Source: Pisaster brevispinus
Lineage: Eukaryota; Echinodermata; Asteroidea; Forcipulatida; Asteriidae
NCBI GenBank assembly: GCA_023634235.1
Contig: JAMKCF010000003.1
Location: 17,640,742 to 17,704,741 of the forward strand
Length of the DNA stretch: 64,000 nt
Reading direction: 5' to 3'
The notes beneath the pieces are model-generated. The model had not been told where the DNA came from. It did not search any database and saw nothing but the letters and a program-made list of their open reading frames with translations. Position numbers and translations under genes: made by a program. Below are positions 50,183 through 61,400 of the stretch, piece after piece (within the stretch, counting starts at the first letter, position 1; each line of letters opens with the position of its first letter).

Positions 50183-53100
50183 GTCATCGATCTTCTTTTT
50201 CTTTTTTTTTTGAGTCTAAGGATTTGAATCATGATTTCACTGATGAGGTAGGAATTTCGCATGTCTTTGCGTGGAACAGATAGCCCAGTGGTTGGGCGAT
50301 AGTTTCTGGTGGATCGGGACCCCGGTTCGAATCCCGGCATGGTCCTTGATTCACAATTTCTTTTGTCTAAGTCTTTAGATTTGAATCATGATTTCACTTA
50401 TGAGGTAGGAATTTCGCTTGTCTTTGAGTGGAACAGATAGGCCAGTGGTTGGGAGATAGTTTCTGGTGGATCGAGACCACTGTTCGAATCCCGGCAGTGT
50501 CCTTGATTCACTTTTTCCTTTTTCAGAGTCTAAAGATTTGAATCATGATTTCACTTATGTGGTAGGAATTTCGCTTGTCTTTGCGTGGAACACATAGCCC
50601 AGTGGTTGGGAGATAGTTTCTTGTGGATCAGGACCACGGTTCGAATCTCGACAAGGTCCTAGATTAACTTTTTCTTTTTTCTGATTTTAAAGATTTGAAT
50701 CATGATTTCACTTATGGCTTAGGAATTTCGCTTGTCTTTGCGTGGAACAGATAGCCCAGTGGTTAGGAGATAGTTTCTGGTGGATCGTGACCACGGTTCG
50801 AACCCCGACAAGGTACTTTATTCACTTTTTCTTTTTTCTGAGTCTAAAGATTTGAATCATGACTTCACTTATGAGATAGGAATTTCGCTTGTCTTTGCGT
50901 GGAACAGATAGCCCAGTGGTTGGGAGAAAGTTTCTGGTGGATCGTGACCACGGTTCGAATCCCGACAAGGTCCTTGATTCACTTTTTCTTTTTTCTGAGT
51001 CTAAAGTTTTTAATCGTGATTTCACTTATGAGGTAGGAATTTCGCTTGTCTTTGCGTGGAACACATAGCCCAGTGGTTGGGAGATAGTTTCTGGTGGATC
51101 GGGACCCCGGTTCGAATCCCGGCAGAGTCCTTGATCTTCTTTTTCTTTTTTTCTGAGTCTAAGGATTTGAATCATGATTTCACTTATGACGTACGAATTT
51201 CGCTTGTCTTTTCGTGGAACAGATAGCCCAGTGGTTGGGAGATAGTTTCTGGTGGATCGGGACCTGTACGAATCCCGGCAGAGTCCTTGATCTTCTTTTT
51301 CTTTTTTTCTGAGTCTAAGGATTTGAATCATGATTTCACTTATGACGTACGAATTTCGCTTGTCTTTTCGTGGAACAGATAGCCTAGTGGTTGGGAGATA
51401 GTTTCTGGTGGATCGTGACCACGGTTCGAATCCCGGCAGTGTCCTTGACTCACTTTGTCTTTTTTCTGAGTCTAAAGATTTGAATCATGATTTCACTTAT
51501 GAGGTAGATATTTCGCTTGTCTTTGCGTGGAACAAATAGCCCAGTGGTTGGGAGATAGTTTCTGGTGGGTCGGCACCACGGTTTTAATCCCGGCAGTGTC
51601 CTTGATTCACTTTTTCTTTTTTCTAAGTTTTTAGATTTGAATCATGATTTCACTTATGAGGTAGGAATTTCGCTTGTCTTTGCGTGGAACAAATAGCCCA
51701 GTGGTTGGGACATAGTTTCTGGTGGGTCGGGACCACGGTTCTAATCCCGGCAGTGTCCTTGATTCACTTTTTTCTTTTTTCTAAGTCTTTAGATTTGAAT
51801 CATGATTTCACTTATGAGGTAGGAATTTTGCTTGTCTTTGCGTGGAACAAATAGCGCAGTGGTTGGGAGATAGTTTCTGGTGGGTCGGGACCACGGTTCG
51901 AATCCCAGCAAAGTCCTTGATTCACTTTTTATTTTGTCTGAGTCTAAAGATTTGAATCATGATTTCACTTTTGAGGTAGATAATTCGCTTGTCTTTGCGT
52001 GGAACACATAGCCCAGTCGTTGGGAGACAGTTTCTGGTAAATCGGGACCACGGTTCGAATCCCGGCAGGGTACTTGATTCACTTTTTCTGTTTTTTAAGT
52101 CTTTAGATTTGAATCATGATTTCACTTATGAGGTAAGAATTTCGCTTGTCTTTGCGTGGAACAGATAGCCCAGTGGTTGGGAGATAGTTTCTGGTGGGTC
52201 GGGACCACGGTTCTAATCCCGGTAGTGTCCTTGATTCACTTTTTTTTCTAAGTCTTTAGATTTGAATCATGATTTCACTTATGAGGTAGGAATTTCGCTT
52301 GTCTTTGCCTGGAACAAATATCCCAGTGGTTGGGCGACAGTTTCTGATGGATCGGGACCACGGTTCGAATCCCGGCAGTGTCCTTGATTCACTTTTTTCT
52401 TTTTTCTAAGTCTTTAGATTTGAATCATGATTTCACTTATGAGGTAAGAATTTCGCTTGTCTTTGCGTGGAACAGATAGCCCAGTGGTTGGCAAATAGTT
52501 TCTGGTGGGTCGGGACCACGGTTCGAATCCCGGCAGGGTCCTTGATTCACTTTTTCTTTTTTCTAAGTCTTTAGATTTGAATCATGATTTCAATTATGAG
52601 GTATAGATTGCGCTTGTCTTTGCGTGGAACAAATAGCCCAGTGGTTGAGAGATAGTTTCTGGTGGGTCGGGACCACGGTTCGAATCCGGACAAGGTCCTT
52701 GATTCACTTTTTCTTTTTGCTGAGTCTAAGGATTTGAATCATGATTTCACTAATGAGGTAAGAATTTCGCTTGTCTTTGCGTGGAACAGATAGCCCAGTG
52801 GTTGGGAGATAGTTTCTAGTGGATCGGGACCACGGTTCGAATCCCGGCAGGGTCCTTGATTCACTTTTTCTTTTTTCTAAGTCTTTAGATTTGAATCATG
52901 CTTTCACTTATGAGGTATAGATTGCGCTTGTCTTTGAGTGAAACGAATAGCCCAGTGGTTGGGAGATAGTTTCTGGTTGATCGGGACCACGGTTTGAATC
53001 CCGGCAGTGTCCTTGATTCACTTTTTCTTTTTTCTGAGTCTAAAGATTTGCATCATGATTTTACTTATGATGTAAAAATTTCGCATGTCTTTGCGTAGAA

Positions 53101-53881
53101 CAGATAGCCCAGTGGCTGGGCGATAGTTTCTGGTGGATCGGGACCACGGTTCGAATCCCAGCAGGGTCCTTGCTTCACTGTTTTTTTTCTAAGTCTTTAG
53201 ATTTGAATCATGATTTCACATATGAGGTAGGAATTTCGCTTGTCTTTGCGTGGAACAAATAGCCCAGTGGTTTGGAGATAGTTTCTGGTGGGTCGGGACC
53301 ACGGTTCGAATCCCGGCAGTGTCCTTGATTCACTTTTTCCTTTTTCTAAGTCATTAGATTTGAATCATGATTTCACTTATGAGATAGGAATTGCGCTTGT
53401 CTTTTCGTGGAACAGATAGCCCAGTGGTTGGGAGATAGTTTCTGGTTGATCGGGACCACGGTTCGAATCCCGGCAGTGTCCTTGATTCACTTTTTTCTTT
53501 TTTCTAAGTCTTTAGATTTGAATCATGATTTCACATATGAGGTAGGAATTTCGCTTGTCTTTGCGTGAAACAAATAGCCCAGTGGTTGGGAGATAGTTTG
53601 TGGTGGGTCGGGACAACGGTTCGAATCCCGTCAGTGTTCTTGATTCATTTTTTCCTTTTTCTGAGTCTAAAGATTTGAATCATGATTTCATTTATGTGGT
53701 AGGAATTTCGCTTGTCTTTGCGTGGAACAAATAGCCCAGTGGTTTGGAGATAGTTTCTGGTGGGTCGGGACCACGGTTCGAATCCCGGCAGTGTCCTTGA
53801 TTCACTTTTTCCTTTTTCTAAGTCATTAGATTTGAATCATGATTTCACTTATGAGATAGGAATTTCGCTTGTCTTTTCGTG

Positions 53882-53993
53882 GAACAGATAGCCCAGTGGT
53901 TGGGAGATATTTTCTGGTGGGTCGGGAACAGATAGCCCAGTGGTTGGGCGATAGTTTCTGGTGGATCGAGACCCCGATTCGAATCCCGGCACT
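53882..53993 (+). repeat. Composite monomer with duplicated A-box segment, copy 3
   Basis: A boxes lie at 53889-53899 and 53933-53943, 44 bp apart, followed by one GATTCGAATCC. This is the third member of the higher-order repeat family. Confidence 0.85.
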
Positions 53994-55230
53994 GTCATCG
54001 ATCTTCTTTTTCTTTTTTTCTGAGTCTAAGGATTTGAATCATGATTTCACTTATGAGGTAGGAATTTCGCATGTCTTTGCGTGGAACAGATAGCCCAGTG
54101 GTTGGGCGATAGTTTCTGGTGGATCGGGACCCCGGTTCGAATCCCGGCATGGTCCTTGATTCACAATTTCTTTTGTCTAAGTCTTTAGATTTGAATCATG
54201 ATTTCACTTATGAGGTAGGAATTTCGCTTGTCTTTGAGTGGAACAGATAGGCCAGTGGTTGGGAGATAGTTTCTGGTGGATCGAGACCACTGTTCGAATC
54301 CCGGCAGTAACCTTGATTCACTTTTTCCTTTTTCAGAGTCTAAAGATTTGAATCATGATTTCACTTATGTGGTAGGAATTTCGCTTGTCTTTGCGTGGAA
54401 CACATAGCCCAGTGGTTGGGAGATAGTTTCTTGTGGATCAGGACCACGGTTCGAATCTCGACAAGGTCCTAGATTAACTTTTTCTTTTTTCTGATTTTAA
54501 AGATTTGAATCATGATTTCACTTATGGCTTAGGAATTTCGCTTGTCTTTGCGTGGAACAGATAGCCCAGTGGTTAGGAGATAGTTTCTGGTGGATCGTGA
54601 CCACGGTTCGAACCCCGACAAGGTAATTCATTCTTTTTTTTTTTCTGAGTCTAAAGATTTGAATCATGACTTCACTTATGAGATAGGAATTTCGCTTGTC
54701 TTTGCGTGGAACAGATAGCCCAGTGGTTGGGAGAAAGTTTCTGGTGGATCGTGACCACGGTTCGAATCCCGACAAGGTCCTTGATTCACTTTTTCTTTTT
54801 TCTGAGTCTAAAGTTTTTAATCGTGATTTCACTTATGAGGTAGGAATTTCGCTTGTCTTTGCGTGGAACACATAGCCCAGTGGTTGGGAGATAGTTTCTG
54901 GTGGATCGGGACCCGGTTCGAATCCCGGCAGAGTCCTTGATCTTCTTTTTCTTTTTTTCTGAGTCTAAGGATTTGAATCATGATTTCACTTATGACGTAC
55001 GAATTTCGCTTGTCTTTTCGTGGAACAGATAGCCCAGTGGTTGGGAGATATTTTCTGGTGGGTCGGGACCACGGTTCGAATCCCGGCAGTGTCCTTGATT
55101 CTCTTTTTCCTTTTTCTGAGTCTAAAGATTTGAATCGTGAGTTTACTATTGAGGTAGGAATTTTGATTGTCTTTGCGTGGAACAGATAGCCCAGTGGTTG
55201 GGAGATAGTTTCTGGTGGATCGGGACCACG

Positions 55231-58200
55231 GTTCGAACCCCGACAAGGTACTTCATTCACTTTTTCTTTTTTCTGAGTCTAAGGATTTGAATCATGATTT
55301 CACTTATGACGTATGAATTTCGCTTGTCTTTTCGTGGAACAGATAGCCCAGTGGTTGGGAGATATTTTCTGGTGGGTCGGGACCACGTTTCGAATCCCGG
55401 CAGTGTCCTTGATTCTCTTTTTCCTTTTTCTGAGTCTAAAGATTTGAATCATGATTTCACTTATGAGGTAGTTATTTCGCATGTCTTTGCGTGGAACAGA
55501 TAGCCCAGTGGTTGGGCGATAGTTTCTGGTAGATCGCGACCCCGTTTCGAATCCCGGCATTGTCCTTCATCTTCTTTTTTTTCTGAGTCTAAGGATTAGA
55601 ATCATGATTTCACTTATGACGTTAGAATTTCGGTTGTTTTTGCATGGAACAGATAGCCCAGTGGTTGCGAGAAAGTTTCTGGTGGATCGTGACCACGGTT
55701 CGAATCCCGACAAGGTCCTTGATTCACTTTTTCTTTTTTCTGAGTCTAAAGTTTTTAATCGTGATTTCACTTATGAGGTAGGAATTTCGCTTGTCTTTGC
55801 GTGGAACACATAGCCCAGTGGTTGGGAGATAGTTTCTGGTGGATCGGGACCCGGTTCGAATCCCGGCAGAGTCCTTGATCTTCTTTTTCTTTTTTTCTGA
55901 GTCTAAGGATTTGAATCATGATTTCACTTATGACGTACGAATTTCGCTTGTCTTTTCGTGGAACAGATAGCCCAGTGGTTGGGAGATATTTTCTGGTGGG
56001 TCGGGACCACGGTTCGAATCCCGGCAGTGTCCTTGATTCTCTTTTTCCTTTTTCTGAGTCTAAAGATTTGAATCGTGAGTTTACTATTGAGGTAGGAATT
56101 TTGATTGTCTTTGCGTGGAACAGATAGCCCAGTGGTTGGGAGAAAGTTTCTGGTGGATCGTGACCACGGTTCGAATCCCGACAAGGTCCTTGATTCACTT
56201 TTTCTTTTTTCTGAATCTAAAGATTTTAATCGTGATTTCACTTATGAGGTAGGAATTTCGGTTGACTTTGCGTGGAACAGATAGCCCAGTTGTTGGGAGA
56301 TAGTTTCTGGTAGATCGCGACCCCGTTTCGAATCCCGGCATTGTCCTTCATCTTCTTTTTTTTTGAGTCTAAGGATTAGAATCATGATTTCACTTATGAC
56401 GTTAAAATTTCGGTTGTCTTTGCGTGGAACAGATAGCCCAGTGGTTGGGAGAAAGTTTCTGGTGGATCGTGACCACGGTTCGAATCCCGACAAGGTCCTT
56501 GATTCACTTTTTCTTTTTTCTGAGTCTAAAGATTTTAATCGTGACTTCACTTATGAGATAGGAATTTCGCTTGTCTTTACGTGGAACAGATAGCCCAGTG
56601 GTTGGAAGATAGTTTCTGGTGGATCGGGACCACGTTTCGAATCCCGGCAGTGTCCTTGATCTTCTTTTTTTTTTCTGAGTCTAAGGATTTGAATCATGAT
56701 TTCACTTATGACGTGTGAATTTCGCTTGTCTTTTCGTGGAACAGATTGCCCAGTGGTTGGGAGATATTTTCTGGTGGGTCGGGACCACGGTTCGAATCCC
56801 GGCAGTGTCCTTGATTCTCTTTTTCCTTTTTCTGAGTCTAAAGATTTGAATCATGAGTTTACTATTGATTTAGGAATTTCGATTGTCTTTTCGTGGAACA
56901 GATAGCCCAGTGGTTGGGAGATAGTTTCTGGTGGATCGTGACCACGGTTCGAATCCCTACAAGGTCATTCATCTTCTTTTTCTTTCTTTCTGAATCTAAG
57001 GATTCTTTTTCTTTTTTTCTGAGTCTAAGGATTTGAATCATGATTTCACTTATGACGTATGAATTTCGCTTGTCTTTGCGTGGAACAGATAGCCCAGTGG
57101 TTTGGTAGATAGTTTCTGGTGGATCGGGACCACGGTTCGAATCCCGACAAGGTCCTAGATTCACTTTTTCTTTTTTCTGAGTCTAAAGATTTGAATCATG
57201 ATTTCACTTATGAGGTAGGAATTTCGCTTGTCTTCGCGTGGAACAGATAGCCCAGTGGTTGGGAGATAGTTTCTTGTGGATCAGGACCACGGTTCGAATC
57301 CCGACAAGGTCCTAGATTATCTTTTTCTTTTTTCTGAGTCTAAAGATTTGAATCATGATTTCACTTATGACTTAGGAATTTCGCTTGTCTTTGCGTGGAA
57401 CAGATAGCCCAGTGGTTGGGAGATAGTTTCTGGTGGATCGGGACCACGGTTCGAACCCCGACAAGGTACTTCATTCACTTTTTCTTTTTTCTGAGTCTAA
57501 GGATTTGAATCATGATTTCACTTATGACGTATGAATTTCGCTTGTCTTTTCGTGGAACAGATAGCCCAGTGGTTGGGAGATATTTTCTGGTGGGTCGGGA
57601 CCACGTTTCGAATCCCGGCAGTGTCCTTATTTCTCTTTTTCCTTTTTCTGAGTCTAAAGATTTGAATCATGATTTCACTTATGAGGTAGTTATTTCGCAT
57701 GTCTTTGCGTGGAACAGATAGCCCAGTGGTTGGGCGATAGTTTCTGGTAGATCGCGACCCCGTTTCGAATCCCGGCATTGTCCTTCATCTTCTTTTTTTT
57801 CTGAGTCTAAGGATTAGAATCATGATTTCACTTATGACGTTAGAATTTCGGTTGTTTTTGCATGGAACAGATATCCCAGTGGTTGCGAGATAGTTTCTGG
57901 TGGATCGAGACCCCGATTCGAATCCCGGCACTGTCATGGATCTTCTTTTTTTTCTGAGTCTAAGGATTCTTTTTCTTTTTTTCTGAGTCTAAGGATTTGA
58001 ATCATGATTTCACTTATGACGTATGAATTTCGCTTGTCTTTGCGTGGAACAGATAGCCCAGTGGTTTGGTAGATAGTTTCTGGTGGATCGGGACCACGGT
58101 TCGAATCCCGACAAGGTCCTAGATTCACTTTTTCTTTTTTCTGAGTCTAAAGATTTGAATCATGATTTCACTTATGAGGTAGGAATTTCGCTTGTCTTCG

Positions 58201-58450
58201 CGTGGAACAGATAGCCCAGTGGTTGGGAGATAGTTTCTTGTGGATCAGGACCACGGTTCGAATCCAGACAAGGTCCTAGATTCTCTTTTTCTTTTTTCTG
58301 AGTCTAAAGATTTGAATCATGATTTCACTTATGAGGTAGTTATTTCGCATGTCTTTGCGTGGAACAGATAGCCGAGTGGTTGGGCGATAGTTTCTGGTAG
58401 ATCGCGACCCCGTTTCGAATCCCGGCATTGTCCTTCATCTTCTTTTTTTT
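55231..58450 (+). repeat. Divergent domain with 6- and 14-monomer relationships
   Basis: A block at about 54,829 recurs at 55,767 (938 bp, six monomers less four bases). The block at about 55,300 recurs at 57,518 (2,218 bp, fourteen monomers plus about 20 bp). A typical monomer here carries GATCGCGACCCCGTTTCGAATCC with CATTGTCCTTCATC and a short T-rich tract. Its B box is GTTTCGAATCC, one base off consensus. No gene was found. Confidence 0.8.
56974..57033 (+). repeat. Partial duplication of the T-rich tract
   Basis: TTCTTTTTCTTTCTTTCTGA followed by ATCTAAGGA is repeated at 29 bp offset (starts 56974 and 57003) inside one monomer. A similar event occurs near 57,943-57,990 with a 24-bp offset. 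These insertions explain the lengths in this domain that are not multiples of 157. Confidence 0.75.
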
Positions 58451-61400
58451 CTGAGTCTAAGGATTTGAATCATGATTTCACTTATGAGGTAAGATTTTCG
58501 CATGTATTTGCATGGAACAGATAGCCCAGTGGTTGGGAGATAGTTTCTGGTAGATCGCGACCCCGTTTCGAATCCCGGCAGTGTCCTTGATCTTCTTTTT
58601 CTTTTCTTGTTTGAGTCTAAAGATTTGAATCATGATTTCACTTATGACGTATGAATTTCGCTTGTCTTTGAGTGGAACACATAGCCCAGTGGTTGGGAGA
58701 TAGTTTCTGGTTGATCGGGACCACGGTTCGAATCCCAGCAAAGTCCTTGATTTTTTTTTCTTTTCTTGTTTGAGTCTAAAGATTTGAATCATGATTTCAC
58801 CAATGAGGTAGGAATTTCGCTTGTCTTTGCGTGGAACATATAGCCCAGTGGTAGTGAGATAGTTTCTGGTGGATCGAGACCCCGGTTCGAATCCCGGCAG
58901 TGTCCTTGATCTTCTTTTTCTTTTCTTGTTTGAGTCTAAAGATTTGAATCATGATTTCACTTATGACGTATGAATTTCGCTTGTCTTTGAGTGGAACACA
59001 TAGCCCAGTGGTTGGGAGATAGTTTCTGGTTGATCGGGACCACGGTTCGAATCCCAGCAAAGTCCTTGATTTTTTTTTTCTTTTGTCTTAGTCTAAAAAT
59101 TTTAATCATGATTTCACTTATGAGGTGAAAATTTCGATTGTCTTTGCGTGGAACAGATAGACCAGTTGTTTTGACATAGTTTCTGGTGGATCGGGACCAC
59201 GGTTCGAATCCCGACAAGTTCCTTGATTCACTTTACTTTTTTCTGAGTCTAAAGATTTGAATCATGATTTCACTTATGTGGTAGGAATTTCGCTTGTCTT
59301 TGCGTGGAACACATAGCCCAGTGGTTTGGAGATAGTTTCTTGTGGATCGGGACCCCGGTTCGAATCCCGGCATGGTCCTTGATTCACAATTTATTTTGTC
59401 TAAGTCTTTAGATTTGAATCTTGATTTCACTTATGAGGTAGGAATTTCGCTTGTCTTTGCCTGGAACAAATAGCACAGTGGTTGGGAGATAGTTTCTGGT
59501 GGGTCGGGACCCCGGTTCGAATCCCGGCAGTGTCCTTAATCCACTTTTTCTTTTTTTCTGAGTCTAAAGATTTGAATCATGATTTCACTTATGAGGTAGG
59601 AATTTCGCTTGTCTTTGCGTGGAACAGATAGCCCAGTGGTTGGGAGATAGTTTCTTGTGGGTCGGGACCACGGTTCGATTCCCGGCAGTGTCCTTGATTC
59701 ACTTTTTCCTTTTTCTAAGTCTAAAGATTTGAATCATGATTTCACTTATGAGGTAGGAATTTCGCTTGTCTTTGCGTGGAACAGAGAGCCCAGTGGTTGG
59801 GAAATAGTTTCTTGTGGGTCGGGACCACGGTTCGAATCCCGGCAGGGTCCTTGACTCACTTTTTTTTTTCTGAGTCTAAAGATTTGAATCATGATTTCAC
59901 TTATGATGTAAGATTTTCGCTTGTCTTTGCATGGAACAGATAGCCCAGTGGGTTGGGAGATAGTTTCTGGTGGATCGGGACCACGGTTCGAATCCCGGCA
60001 GTGTCCTTGATTAACTTTTTCTTTTTTCTGAGTCTAAAGATTTGAATCATGATTTCACTTATGAGGTAGGAATTTCGCTTGTCTTTGCGTGGAACAAATA
60101 GATCAGTGGTTGGGAGATAGTTTCTGGTGGATCGGGACCAAGGTTGGAATCCGGGCGGTGTCCTTCATTCACTTTTTCTTTTTTTCTGAGTCTAAAGATT
60201 TGAATCATGATTTCACTTATGAGGTAGATATTTCGCTTGTCTTTGCGTGGAACAGATAGCCTAGTGGTTGGGAGATAGTTTCTGGTGGATCGTGACCACG
60301 GTTCGAATCCCGGCAGTGTCCTTGACTCACTTTTTCTTTTTTCTGAGTCTAAAAATTTTAATCGTGATTTCACTTATGAGGTAGGAATTTTGCTTGAATT
60401 TGCGTGGAACAGATAGCCCAGTGGTTGGGAGATAGTTTCTGGTAGATCGCGACCCTGTTTCGAATCCCGGCATTGTCCTTCATCTTCTTGTTTTTCCTGA
60501 GTCTAAGGATTAGAATCATGATTTCACTTATGACGTTAGAATTTCGGTTGTCTTTGCGTGGAACACATAGCCCAGTGGTTGGGAGATAGTTTCTGGTGGA
60601 TCGGGACCACGGTTCGAATCCCAGCAAAGTCCTAGATTCACTTTTTTTTGTCTGAGTCTAAAGATTTGAATCATGATTTCACTTATGAGGTAAGATTTTC
60701 GCTTGTCTTTGCGTGGAACAGATAGGCCAGTGGTTGGAAGAAAGTTTCTGGTGGATCGGGACCACGGTTCGAATCCCGGCAGTGTCCTCGATTCACTTTT
60801 TTTTTCTGAGTCTAAAGATTTGAATCATGATTTCACTTATGAGGTAAGATTTTCGCATGTATTTGCATGGAACAGATAGCCCAGTTGTTGGGAGATAGTT
60901 TCTGGTGGATCGGGACCACGGTTCGAATCCCGGCAAAGTCCTTGATTCACTTTTTTTTGTTCTGAGTCTAAAGATTTGAATCATGATTTCACTTATGTGG
61001 TGGAATTTCGCTTGTCTTTGCGTGGAACAGATAGCCCAGTGGTTGGGACACAGTTTCTGGTGGATCGGCACCCCGGTTCGAATCCCGGCAGGGTCCTTGA
61101 TTCACTTTTGCTTTTTTCTAAGTCTTTAGATTTGAATCTTGATTTCACTTATGAGGTAGGAATTTCGCTTGTCTTTGCCTGGAACAAATAGCACAGTGGT
61201 TGGGAGATAGTTTCTGGTGGGTCGGAACCCCGGTTCGAATCCGGGCAGTGTCCTTGATTCACTTTTTCTTTTTTTCTGAGTCTAAAGATTTGAATCATGA
61301 TTTCACTTATGAGGTAAGAATTTCGCTTTTCTTTGCGTGGAACAAATAGCCCAGTGGTTGGGAGATAGTTTCTGGTGGGTCGGGACCCCGGTTCGAATCC

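Larger units (their letters stand above)
46901..55230 (+). repeat. 3.0-3.8 kb higher-order repeat with a composite monomer
   Basis: The marker GAGATAGG after the palindrome lies at 47016, 50042 and 53853, giving steps of 3,026 and 3,811 bp. They differ by 785 bp, exactly five monomers. A block at about 48,480-49,700 is likewise repeated at about 51,830-53,200. Monomers in this domain have TTTTTCCTTTTTCTGAG or CTTCTTTTTCTTTTTTTCTG tracts and GATCGTGACC or GATCGGGACCCCGG contexts rarely seen in the core. A shortened monomer near 51,262 reads GGGACCTGTACGAATCC, so its B box is destroyed. Confidence 0.82.

Noticed and set aside
54829..55260. Longest open reading frames (up to 143 codons, for example minus strand here and 55767-56198), and the many repeated 60-105 codon frames on both strands
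   Set aside because: They repeat at monomer pitch, read the same DNA in several frames and both strands, and end wherever the frame shift from a 157-bp unit (157 = 3 x 52 + 1) meets a stop. Their peptides are translations of the tRNA-like part and T-rich tract. No domain, no start context and no frame conservation between copies.
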